Shown here piece after piece: positions 1 through 6,811 of a stretch of DNA of 7,464 nt. Every line of letters starts with the position of its first letter. The first letter of the stretch is position 1. The translations under genes were made by a program, and so were the position numbers. A model generated the notes under the pieces. That model was not told where the DNA came from, did no database searches, and worked only from the letters and a program-made list of their open reading frames with translations. This DNA comes from Phycisphaerae bacterium (GTDB lineage Bacteria > Planctomycetota > Phycisphaerae > WQYP01). Location of the stretch: NCBI GenBank assembly GCA_013044065.1, contig JABEVA010000372.1, positions 1-7,464 on the forward strand. The letters are read 5' to 3'.

Positions 1-2
1 CA

Positions 3-800
3 TTTATTTCGCCATTAAAGCCAGATCAAACGCTTATTATTGTGGCGTTTTTGGGTTTGTTTGTGGGCACGGTGCTGTGGCTGGCGGGCTTTCGCATGGC
101 TCGACCGGCTTTGACCATGGTCTTGGCGGCCTTGGGCGGTTTTTGTGGATACCTGGCCCCATTGTTGTGGCATTGGCCTATTGTGAATTTCGCCAGTGCA
201 ATCATCCTGGCGATTATTGGTGCACTGCTGGGTTCCATCGGTTTTCGCCTGGCTCAGGCGACTCTTGTGGCCGGGCTGGTGGCCGTTACCATCCTTTCCG
301 CGTTTGCCATGCAACACCGTGTAAAACCTCCAAGCCATTCCAAACCGGTTCCGCACCGGATAGATCAGGGTGCCGCAGCTCCCACTCGTCATCAGCCGGA
401 CGAGCAAATGTGGCGGATATGGCATAATGCACAGGATCGCTGGTCGGGCTGGTGGCAGAGAGTAGTACAACTGCCGCGGGCTACGCGCAATAAGGCCCAA
501 GGCGTGGCGTTTGGATCCGCCCTGGTCGTGCTGTTGCTGGGCTGGTGGTTCTGGCGAGCCACTTGCGTATTGGCCAGCGCGTGTGTGGGCACGGTTGTGC
601 TGGGGCTTTCATTGGCGGTCTTGGGGCGGGCGTTTGCCCCCCAACTTCTGGCGCACTGGCTGGAGCAGTTGAATTTATTGTGGTTGGTGTTGGGCACAGC
701 GATCGGCGGCATTCTGTTGCAGGTGGCGCAGGTTTGGCATCAAGCGCAGCGGCAGAAAAAGGAGATGACCAAAAAGCCGGAGGCCAAAAAAGCTGTCTGA
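3..800 (+). CDS. Multi-pass membrane protein of unknown function, 5'-truncated by window edge
   Basis: The reading frame is open from the first bases of the window to TGA at 798-800. A GTG at 42 could be read as a start, but it falls inside the first membrane segment and has no SD, so I treat the gene as starting outside the window (265 residues visible). About seven hydrophobic segments are visible, at residues 11-31, 36-56, 63-83, 85-103, 167-185, 187-209 and 224-243 of the visible part. A hydrophilic loop at about 104-165, rich in His, Pro, Arg and Trp, splits them 4+3, and the tail is Lys-rich. Glycines are regularly spaced in the helices, with short FRxA-type turns between them. The arrangement vaguely recalls TMEM198/DUF4203-like small membrane proteins, but I do not recognise the family and assign no function. 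It probably shares a transcript with the membrane protein gene 71 bp downstream. Confidence 0.75.
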   Translation, partial: FISPLKPDQTLIIVAFLGLFVGTVLWLAGFRMARPALTMVLAALGGFCGYLAPLLWHWPIVNFASAIILAIIGALLGSIGFRLAQATLVAGLVAVTILSAFAMQHRVKPPSHSKPVPHRIDQGAAAPTRHQPDEQMWRIWHNAQDRWSGWWQRVVQLPRATRNKAQGVAFGSALVVLLLGWWFWRATCVLASACVGTVVLGLSLAVLGRAFAPQLLAHWLEQLNLLWLVLGTAIGGILLQVAQVWHQAQRQKKEMTKKPEAKKAV

Positions 801-860
801 TGGTCAAGGTTCCAAAAAACATTGGGCTAGTTGTTGGCCCTACATAGTCGTTGAGCCATC

Positions 861-865
861 AAGGA
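861..865 (+). promoter_or_regulatory. Shine-Dalgarno AAGGA deciding the GTG start at 872
   Basis: AAGGA lies 6 nt before GTG at 872. The other in-frame starts, TTG at 851 and ATG at 935, have no comparable purine box. This makes 872 the best start for the second membrane protein. Confidence 0.55.
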
Positions 866-871
866 TTCAAT

Positions 872-1558
872 GTGCAAAATCCCGGTACCAGTTTTTGGCA
901 GCAGCCCCTTGAGCACGGTTTGGCTTCCCATTTCATGGCGGTGCTGCAACAGGAAAAATTTCTCTCGGCGGCGATTTTGGTGGTGCTGGGATTGCTGTTG
1001 CTGCTTTTATCCCGGTGGTTGTATCGCTGGATCATTGCCGTTGACGTCATCGCCATGGGCTGGGTGTTGGCCATGGTTGTGGCGGACAAATCGCTTTTGG
1101 TCGCGGTGGTGGTGGTGGCAGTGGCCGTTATTGCGGCCATTGCCCTGGTGCCGATGCTGGAAATGGCTTTCGCGCTGGTCGGGGCGGTGGCGGGCTGTTT
1201 AATGGGCATGGCGGTATCCCACTGGATGCATTCGCCACCCGAAATGGTACTTCTGGCCGCGATTCTGGGGCTTATCGCGGTGGGTGTGATGTCCTTCCTG
1301 GTCTTTCGTGCGGCGCTAATTTTCTTCTTCACGCTGCAAGGTTCTGCCATGTTCGTTGGCGGTTTGCTGGCGCTGCTTCGGGAGGATGCGCCGGTTGCAT
1401 GGAACCGGTGGGCCTTGAAGGCACGGTTGCTTACGCTCAGCGCATTTGTACTGCTGACATTGGGTGTCGCCTGCCTGGGCACTTTAATTCAGCAGTGGCA
1501 ATGGAGCGCCCGAGAGGAAAGGGATAAAGCGGCGGGCTGGCGATGGAGGTTCAGATGA
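872..1558 (+). CDS. Seven-segment membrane protein of unknown function
   Basis: A 228-residue protein starting at GTG 872, which has AAGGA six bases upstream. The frame also allows TTG at 851 (235 aa), but that codon has no SD. After a short polar N-terminus come about seven hydrophobic segments, near residues 32-48, 54-71, 75-93, 97-115, 125-145, 147-169 and 185-205. The C-terminal tail is Arg/Trp-rich and probably cytoplasmic. Segment three is almost pure Val/Ala/Ile. There are no nucleotide-binding, protease or transporter signatures that I can name. The size, segment count and glycine-rich helices resemble the preceding gene, so the two may be distant paralogues or subunits of one membrane assembly; that is inference. 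The stop codon is 38 bp from the stop of the convergent protease gene. Confidence 0.75.
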   Translation: MQNPGTSFWQQPLEHGLASHFMAVLQQEKFLSAAILVVLGLLLLLLSRWLYRWIIAVDVIAMGWVLAMVVADKSLLVAVVVVAVAVIAAIALVPMLEMAFALVGAVAGCLMGMAVSHWMHSPPEMVLLAAILGLIAVGVMSFLVFRAALIFFFTLQGSAMFVGGLLALLREDAPVAWNRWALKARLLTLSAFVLLTLGVACLGTLIQQWQWSAREERDKAAGWRWRFR

Positions 1559-1596
1559 GCGGGGAAATACAGGGCCGCCAAAACTGTCGCCAAATG

Positions 1597-3192
1597 TTAA
1601 CGATGCCGCCCATCGGTCAGGGTGCGACGCCCGGGATAGACCGGAGTAAAATCCCAACTCAGTGCGTAATGGCTGCGGGGAATCGGTACCGGGGAGCCAT
1701 GCTCCATGACCACCAAGTCGTACGTGCCCGGAGCCAGTTTGTTTAGGTGAATTTGTTGTACGTTATCGATTGGGCTTTTACTCCAAGCCACCTCGCCGGA
1801 AGCATTGAGTAGATAAAGATAAAAATGGTCCATCAGGAGTGTGGTGCCGGCCCAAGTGACATTCCAATCCAACGTGGCGGTTAAATTCCAGGAGGTTCCC
1901 GCCGTCTTCGGGAGAACAAAGAGATAGTGATGCAGTCGATTGCTGCCGGCCCTGGTGTTGCTGGCCCCAAGATTCCAGCCCTTGAGAGGTTGTGGCGCTG
2001 CGGCATAGGTATATGCGGTCGGCATGGATTGCCCATTCAAGGTGGTGCTGGCGGTGGGCGAATGTTCACCTGCCAGGAGACCTTCGTAGGCGTGGTAAAC
2101 GTTAAGCACCCCTGAGCCATAGCGTGGATCCAGCGGCGTGAAGGTAAAAGCGTTCGGTGCATTAAAAATGTACACGTGTTTGTAAATAGTGTATGAATTT
2201 GTCCAGTCCGCGGGTTTGGTCGCTCCATTAAGAAGCAGGGCTTTGATGACGCGAATATCCGTGTCGGCGGTGGTACTTCCGCCCAGCCCTTCCTTCCCGG
2301 CTTGGAGCAGTAGTGCCGCAGCGCCGGATACCAGTGGGGCGGCATAACTGGTTTCCGTTCCCGGAGCGCTGATATCCGGCTTGGAGCGGCCATCGCAGGC
2401 CGGGCCGATGCCGGTGGTGCCGTTGCATGTCGCCACAGCCAGGTCGTTGTAGGCGTCGGCGGGTGGGTTCACCTGGCTGGGCCAGCCGGTTTCGGTAGTC
2501 ATCGCCAAGCCATTGCCAATGGCGGAAATAAAAAGCGTATTGTGGCGTGCGGCATAATTATCGAAAACAGCATCGACCGATCGAATTTCGACAGTAGCGG
2601 CATCCTCAAAAACATAGCTCTGATTGATCACGGCCGGTGCGGCGATTTGGCCTGGCGGAATCAGCGACGGGCTGGCGCGGCATAACTGGCGATAGAGTGC
2701 CTGGGCATTCCACACGTCAATATGGCTTACGTCGGGGCATACGCCCGTCATAACGTTGCCACCGCGGTTGCCGTAAAAGATCCAACCAACCCGCGTTGCG
2801 TGGGCGGACTGAGCTCGAATATCCGGCTTCACCCCCACTGTTCCGGAGCAATTTATAAACGTGAATTTGAAGGAGGGTTGGCCCGTGGCCGCACAATTTG
2901 GTTCGAATTTGTCCCCATGAGGGCAAAGCGATGCTTCTACTTGGGCCACGGTTATTCCGGTGCCATTAAGCTCCGGAGCTGCTGCCCGCAATTGGGTCAG
3001 TCCGATTCGCCGCCACGGGGTGTGGCCTTGCGCCACGGGGAGCGTGCCCGTCATCGCCGCCAGCGCCAGTAATGCGGACATACCGGACCGGCGTAAAACA
3101 CCTCTGGAGGCCAACGCCGCTTTGCCTGATTGCCCAGCCATTGGCAGATTCAATGACGACCTTGAGTGAGAATTTGCAAACACGGGTACCAT
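1597..3192 (-). CDS. Exported S8-family subtilisin-like serine protease with C-terminal beta-sandwich domain
   Basis: Predicted secreted endopeptidase of 531 residues. I chose ATG at 3192 because it has overlapping AAAGG/AAGGA boxes 5-9 nt upstream and begins 23 bp after the beta-helix gene ends. The frame runs on to 3327, but starting there would overlap that gene by 112 bp. A long basic N-terminus precedes a hydrophobic stretch (about 38-53), with likely cleavage after AQG56. The subtilase core spans about 76-300. The first catalytic block is ITVAQVEAS with Glu86 where subtilases usually have Asp. His131 lies in AHATRVG, the oxyanion Asn227 in ISAIGNG, and Ser282 in TSYAAPLVSGAAALL after KPDISAPG. 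Residues about 419-515 look like a PPC/jelly-roll beta-sandwich (HHYLFVLP, LDWNVTW, IDNVQQIHL, LAPGTYDLVV). Seven cysteines lie between 90 and 266. No PEP-CTERM or other C-terminal anchor is seen. It is second in a probable operon. Family call is firm; activity with Glu86 is unproven. Confidence 0.9.
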   Translation of the reverse strand: MVPVFANSHSRSSLNLPMAGQSGKAALASRGVLRRSGMSALLALAAMTGTLPVAQGHTPWRRIGLTQLRAAAPELNGTGITVAQVEASLCPHGDKFEPNCAATGQPSFKFTFINCSGTVGVKPDIRAQSAHATRVGWIFYGNRGGNVMTGVCPDVSHIDVWNAQALYRQLCRASPSLIPPGQIAAPAVINQSYVFEDAATVEIRSVDAVFDNYAARHNTLFISAIGNGLAMTTETGWPSQVNPPADAYNDLAVATCNGTTGIGPACDGRSKPDISAPGTETSYAAPLVSGAAALLLQAGKEGLGGSTTADTDIRVIKALLLNGATKPADWTNSYTIYKHVYIFNAPNAFTFTPLDPRYGSGVLNVYHAYEGLLAGEHSPTASTTLNGQSMPTAYTYAAAPQPLKGWNLGASNTRAGSNRLHHYLFVLPKTAGTSWNLTATLDWNVTWAGTTLLMDHFYLYLLNASGEVAWSKSPIDNVQQIHLNKLAPGTYDLVVMEHGSPVPIPRSHYALSWDFTPVYPGRRTLTDGRHR

Positions 3193-3197
3193 AACGG

Positions 3198-3206
3198 CCT
3201 TTCCTT
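3198..3206 (-). promoter_or_regulatory. Shine-Dalgarno for the subtilase (AAGGAAAGG)
   Basis: On the minus strand AAGGAAAGG sits in the 23-bp gap after the beta-helix stop, ending 5 nt before ATG at 3192. It fixes the protease start and suggests continued translation of a shared mRNA. Confidence 0.6.
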
Positions 3207-3215
3207 GAATGTGCG

Positions 3216-4454
3216 TCAAGGCAGACGCAACGGCCCGGCACCGGGTTGTGGATGACGATAGCGGATCAGATGTCCGAGGCCGGCAAAACGCAGCAGCGGT
3301 TGGGGGCGCAGATGAATTCGCTGCCAAGGCAGTTTAAGACTTCGCCATGGAATCATTGGTCCGCCAAGCCGTTTTGCCAAGGCCCCGTAGGCGGGCGAGA
3401 TCCAATTGCCGGCGCCTGTCAAGTTGCGCACGAGAGCGCCATTGATGCAATCGAGCAATACTGCGTGGTGAGAGGGATTGAGAATTTTGTTGTCTACCAT
3501 CACCAGCTTGGCCCCGGGAGCGGAAAGTACCAACGCGCCGGTGTAATAGGGGGTGAATATGGTGTTGTGAACCAGATAGAGTGTTCCGGTGTGATTGGCA
3601 CCGCCATCACGTCCGAAGTTAATGACTTCCCGATTGCCGGACATCTTCCTTTTCTTGATGATAATACAGCCCAGCACCACTGCGTCGCTGTGCGGTTGAT
3701 TGGTATTGCCGCGATCGTCGACCAGATCCAGCTCACGATTGGCCGAGCCGTGGATATAGCAATATTCCACCCAGGTAATATGGGCACGGCTTTTAAGGTT
3801 GTGGCCGGTAAGACTATCGGAAATCTCGCATCCGTGGATGAGGGCGCTGGTTCCCCCCAGATACAAATTGTGGTTATATCCGGCCTGGTGAAATGTGCCA
3901 TTTTTTGTAATCAGAGAGTCTTCAATGACTTGTCCTGCCCCGGTATGATGGGAAAGCTCACCATTGCTCATAATGCCCATATCATTGCCGTGAATGCAGC
4001 AGTTGCGGATGACGATATGATTGGCGGCGTTGATACGCACGCCGGCCCCATTGAACGAATTGTTGTGGGCACCGGCAAGATCAAAGCCGCGAAGCGTGCA
4101 GCCGTCAGCGGTGGGGTCAAATTGAAAAATTGCTCGCGGAAGGGGTTGACGTCCGGAATAATCAAATCCTTGGCCATTAATCTTCACGTATCGACCCGGA
4201 AGAGCGGATTCAATGGTAATGCGTGGCTTTTTCATCAGCACCGCTACCTGGCGATAAGCCGTTCCATCCGGCAAGGGCCAGACTTTAATGATGTCGCCAG
4301 GTCGGGCCACGCGCACGGCCCGGGCGATGCTGTGAAATTGGTGCCCCGGGCCCACTTGTAAAACCGCCGCGCTGGCCGATGACGAGGCGATTGTCGCCAA
4401 CGCCATCAGCCCAATGAACCGCATCTGGATCGATCTAAAGATATTGCACGTCAT
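3216..4454 (-). CDS. Exported right-handed parallel beta-helix protein (pectate-lyase-like fold)
   Basis: A 412-residue protein starting at ATG 4454, which has GGAG 9 nt upstream and lies about 40 nt after a good promoter. The frame is open to 4667, but that extension lies upstream of the promoter and is Pro/His-rich, unlike a signal peptide. Signal peptide residues are about 1-29, with cleavage at SASA/AVLQ. The mature protein opens with VGPGHQFHSIARAVRVARPGD, the usual entry to this fold. Rungs of Asn/Gly-rich strands follow, from about 80 to 350. They include NGAGVRI (136-141), IRNCCIHGNDMGIM (149-162), HNLYLGG (195-201), GHNLKSRA (217-224) and ELDLVDD (241-247). These blocks match a bacterial subfamily of right-handed beta-helix repeat proteins related to polysaccharide lyases. 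A carbohydrate ligand or substrate is therefore plausible, but no catalytic residues can be assigned. The last 50 residues are Arg/Pro/Leu-rich with no acidic residue. It is the first gene of a pair with the protease. Confidence 0.88.
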   Translation of the reverse strand: MTCNIFRSIQMRFIGLMALATIASSSASAAVLQVGPGHQFHSIARAVRVARPGDIIKVWPLPDGTAYRQVAVLMKKPRITIESALPGRYVKINGQGFDYSGRQPLPRAIFQFDPTADGCTLRGFDLAGAHNNSFNGAGVRINAANHIVIRNCCIHGNDMGIMSNGELSHHTGAGQVIEDSLITKNGTFHQAGYNHNLYLGGTSALIHGCEISDSLTGHNLKSRAHITWVEYCYIHGSANRELDLVDDRGNTNQPHSDAVVLGCIIIKKRKMSGNREVINFGRDGGANHTGTLYLVHNTIFTPYYTGALVLSAPGAKLVMVDNKILNPSHHAVLLDCINGALVRNLTGAGNWISPAYGALAKRLGGPMIPWRSLKLPWQRIHLRPQPLLRFAGLGHLIRYRHPQPGAGPLRLP

Positions 4455-4463
4455 GCCGACAAT

Positions 4464-4467
4464 CTCC
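4464..4467 (-). promoter_or_regulatory. Shine-Dalgarno GGAG for the beta-helix gene
   Basis: GGAG on the minus strand ends 9 nt before ATG 4454. The same motif and spacing precede glmS. The other in-frame ATGs at 4484 and 4424 have no such box. Confidence 0.55.
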
Positions 4468-4499
4468 GCTAAGCGAGAGCGCATCGTTATCAACTTGCC

Positions 4500-4528
4500 A
4501 TTATGTGGTGCCGAAGAGGTATTGGCAA
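4500..4528 (-). promoter_or_regulatory. Sigma70-type promoter for the beta-helix/protease operon
   Basis: On the minus strand, TTGCCA (4528-4523) and CATAAT (4505-4500) are separated by exactly 17 bp; each matches the consensus at 5 of 6 positions. The expected transcription start is near 4493, giving a leader of about 40 nt to ATG 4454. The position agrees with the SD-based start choice and excludes the long N-terminal extension. Confidence 0.6.
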
Positions 4529-4810
4529 TCGAGAAATGATGGTGGCGCAGCGGGTGTAGGCTGCTGGCATTGAGGGACGATGGAATAAAATCATGCCAAT
4601 GACCGATTTTATCGGGTTGAGACGACCTCGGCGGTGCAGGTGGACGAGTTGCCTCTTTGGGCTGCACGGATATCGCGTGTGGTCAATGCCCATCGCCAAA
4701 ATCTGGAGCAGCCTTTGCCTCATGGCCGGCGGTCCGTTAGAGACCTGGCAGTAGTAACTTCACCCTTTCTGGCTGGTCCATTTGCCTGCCGGCTTGGCTC
4801 CTTGCAGACC
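4529..4810. other. Gene-poor spacer downstream of glmS
   Basis: Together with the promoter and leader at 4455-4528, this makes about 355 bp between glmS and the beta-helix start. I see no credible gene: the frames open here on both strands either overlap glmS in antisense or lack an SD and a recognisable product. A small perfect hairpin (CCGAT, loop TTT, ATCGG; 4603-4615) is present but has no adjacent T-run, so it is not a convincing terminator. No clear intrinsic terminator for glmS was found. Confidence 0.5.
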
Positions 4811-6643
4811 CTATTCCACGGTGACACTCTTGGCCAGATTGCGGGGTTTGTCCACATTGCAGCCGCGGGCAACGGCGGCATGATAAGCCAGCAGTTGCAG
4901 CGGCAATACGGTGAGCAAGGGCTGGAGGGGTTCGATGGTTTCCGGGACGGTAAATACGTGGTCGGCAACGCCATGAATATGGTTGTCGCCTTCGCTGGCG
5001 ACGGCGATAATTTTGCCGCCCCTGGCTTTCACTTCCTGAATGTTGCCGAGCAGTTTTTCGTATTGACTGCCGCGGGTCGCGACAAACACGGCGGGCATAC
5101 CGGGATTGATTAAGGCGATGGGGCCATGTTTCATTTCGGCGGCGGGCAATCCTTCAGCATGGATGTAGCTGATTTCCTTGAGTTTCAGGGCACCTTCCAG
5201 GGCGACTGGATAGTTGAAGCCACGACCAAGGAAGAGCCAGTTTTCGCGATGGATGTACTGGCAGGCGGCCTGACGAATCGCTTCGCTTTGTTCGAGCACG
5301 TGGCGCATCTGATCGGGAATGCGCATGATGGCCTGCAGGAATTCATTGAGCACGGCCTGGCTCATGTACTTGCGACGGGCGATCGACAGAGCCAGCAGGG
5401 CCTCCACGATGATTTGCCCGGTGAAAGCTTTGGTGCTGGCGACACCGATTTCGGGGCCGACGTGGAGATAAATGCCGGCGTCGGTTTCACGGGCTATGGT
5501 GCTGCCAACGCCATTGACGATCCCCAGACTCAAGGCCCCACGATCCTTGGCTTCGCGCAGGGCGGCCAGGGTGTCGGCGGTTTCGCCGGATTGACTGATC
5601 GCCAGCACGATGGTTCCGTCTTCAATAATCGGATTGCGATAACGGAATTCACTGGCGTATTCCACTTCGGTGGGAATTTTGGCCAGTTCCTCAAAAAGAA
5701 ATTCACCCACCAGGCCCGCGTGCCAGGCGGTACCGCATCCGGTGATGATAATGCGGCGAGCACGGACGATATCGCGACTGTACGGTCCAATGCCGCCGAG
5801 CACGACCCGGCCTTCCTGCAAATCCACCCGGCCGCGCAAAGCGTTGGCGAGGGCTTCCGGCTGTTCAAATATCTCCTTGAGCATGAAATGCGCATATTGA
5901 CCGAGTTCAATTTGCTGAATGGAGAATTCCACCGCGGTGATTTCTTTGGTCACGGGAACATCATCGGTGGTCATGGTCTTAAAGCCGCCGGGCCGGATAA
6001 CTGCCATTTCATTGTCATTAAGGTAAATGACCTGCGTGGTGTGTTCGACAATGGCCGAGGCATCGGAGGCCACGACATATTCATCTTTACCGACTCCGAT
6101 GATCAGCGGCGAACCGCGCCGGGCCACAATCAGAGTATCCGTTTCCGCAGCACACATGACCGCTAAACCATAGGTTCCGCGGACTTCGCGCAGGGCCAGT
6201 TGAACGGCCTTGGCGATATCGCCCTGATAAAAGTGGCCGACGAGCATCGCCAGCACTTCAGTATCGGTCTGGCTGACAAACTTATGCCCTTTTGCGGTAA
6301 GAAATTGCTTGAGGGAGGCATAATTTTCGATGATGCCGTTGTGGACCACGGCAATGTTGGCCTTATCATCAGTGTGTGGATGGGCGTTGACCTCGGTGGG
6401 AGCCCCGTGGGTGGCCCAGCGGGTGTGGGCCATGCCTACCTTGCCGCGATTGGCGTGTGGCTGCTGATCCAACGCGGCCTCCAGAACGCTGATGCGCCCG
6501 GCGGCTTTTTTTATAAAAAATTGTCCACTGGCCTGAATGCACACCCCTGCCGAATCGTACCCGCGGTATTCAAGTCGCTTAAGTCCTTCCAACAGAAGAG
6601 GTTGCACATCTTTATTACCGACATACGCCACAATGCCACACAT
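4811..6643 (-). CDS. glmS: Glutamine--fructose-6-phosphate aminotransferase (isomerizing), GlmS
   Basis: Cytoplasmic enzyme that makes glucosamine-6-phosphate from fructose-6-phosphate and glutamine, the first step to UDP-GlcNAc for peptidoglycan and other envelope sugars. It is a complete 610-residue protein, the usual length. The class II glutaminase domain has Cys2 as nucleophile after Met removal (MCGIVAYVG), then EYRGYDSAG (25-33), RWATHG (74-79), HNGIIENY (101-108) and QTDTEV (125-130). Two SIS sugar-isomerase domains follow: TGCGTAWHAG (301-310), SQSGETADT (350-358), VASTKAF (401-407) and GRGFNYPVALEGALKLKE (473-490). Glu490, His506 (KHGPIA) and Lys605 in the tail (PRNLAKSVTVE) correspond to the isomerase residues Glu488, His504 and Lys603 of E. 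coli GlmS. The ATG at 6643 has GGAG 9 nt upstream. It appears monocistronic; the short leader leaves no room for a glmS ribozyme. Confidence 0.98.
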   Translation of the reverse strand: MCGIVAYVGNKDVQPLLLEGLKRLEYRGYDSAGVCIQASGQFFIKKAAGRISVLEAALDQQPHANRGKVGMAHTRWATHGAPTEVNAHPHTDDKANIAVVHNGIIENYASLKQFLTAKGHKFVSQTDTEVLAMLVGHFYQGDIAKAVQLALREVRGTYGLAVMCAAETDTLIVARRGSPLIIGVGKDEYVVASDASAIVEHTTQVIYLNDNEMAVIRPGGFKTMTTDDVPVTKEITAVEFSIQQIELGQYAHFMLKEIFEQPEALANALRGRVDLQEGRVVLGGIGPYSRDIVRARRIIITGCGTAWHAGLVGEFLFEELAKIPTEVEYASEFRYRNPIIEDGTIVLAISQSGETADTLAALREAKDRGALSLGIVNGVGSTIARETDAGIYLHVGPEIGVASTKAFTGQIIVEALLALSIARRKYMSQAVLNEFLQAIMRIPDQMRHVLEQSEAIRQAACQYIHRENWLFLGRGFNYPVALEGALKLKEISYIHAEGLPAAEMKHGPIALINPGMPAVFVATRGSQYEKLLGNIQEVKARGGKIIAVASEGDNHIHGVADHVFTVPETIEPLQPLLTVLPLQLLAYHAAVARGCNVDKPRNLAKSVTVE

Positions 6644-6652
6644 CGTTTTAAT

Positions 6653-6656
6653 CTCC
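6653..6656 (-). promoter_or_regulatory. Shine-Dalgarno GGAG of glmS
   Basis: GGAG on the minus strand ends 9 nt before ATG 6643, the same spacing as for the beta-helix gene. Confidence 0.55.
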
Positions 6657-6670
6657 AGGTTACTGCCGCC

Positions 6671-6676
6671 ATTATA
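6671..6676 (-). promoter_or_regulatory. TATAAT -10 box of a probable glmS promoter
   Basis: A perfect TATAAT on the minus strand lies 28 nt before the glmS ATG, giving a leader of only about 20 nt. The -35 region is poor (CCGATA at 18 bp spacing matches only 3 of 6), so the promoter may be weak or need an activator. Moderate confidence. Confidence 0.45.
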
Positions 6677-6767
6677 CCACGTCGGCTATCGACCTATCGG
6701 TTTTTTAGGACGCTGACCTGCATGAAAACGGACTTGAGGCGGTTGGCTGGTTTTGTCAGATCCAAGG

Positions 6768-6784
6768 CCCCGCAGCCTGCGGGG
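6768..6784. repeat. Perfect inverted repeat, 7-bp stem and 3-nt loop
   Basis: CCCCGCA gcc TGCGGGG is the strongest hairpin in the spacer. It has no T-run on either side, so it is not a standard intrinsic terminator. Confidence 0.6.
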
Positions 6785-6795
6785 GAATTTGTGGG

Positions 6796-6811
6796 GCCGC
6801 TGCTTCGCGGC
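6796..6811. repeat. Inverted repeat, 5-bp GC stem
   Basis: GCCGC tgcttc GCGGC, 11 bp after the preceding hairpin. Together they form a double-hairpin block of the kind seen in REP-like elements. Whether it recurs in the genome cannot be judged here. Confidence 0.5.

Noticed and set aside
859..1482. Minus-strand open frame (207 codons) opposite the second membrane protein
   Set aside because: The product is a Thr/Ala/Ser-rich composition artefact, whereas the plus strand gives clean membrane helices and an SD-led start.
3193..3327. N-terminal extension of the protease to 3327
   Set aside because: It would overlap the beta-helix gene and bury the signal peptide further inside; ATG 3192 has a strong SD and fits the gap.
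3246..4361. Plus-strand open frame (371 codons) opposite the beta-helix gene
   Set aside because: The minus strand has the signal peptide, family motifs, promoter and SD; the plus frame has none of these.
4603..4615. CCGAT-TTT-ATCGG hairpin as a glmS terminator
   Set aside because: The stem has only five pairs with no T-run next to it, and it lies about 195 bp past the stop.
5126..6166. Long plus-strand open frame (346 codons) opposite glmS
   Set aside because: It is fully antisense to a complete, conserved glmS and lacks a recognisable product; such antisense frames are a by-product of GC-rich codon use.
6644..6670. Possible glmS ribozyme or riboswitch in the leader
   Set aside because: The predicted leader is only about 20 nt, far too short, and no ribozyme core is visible.
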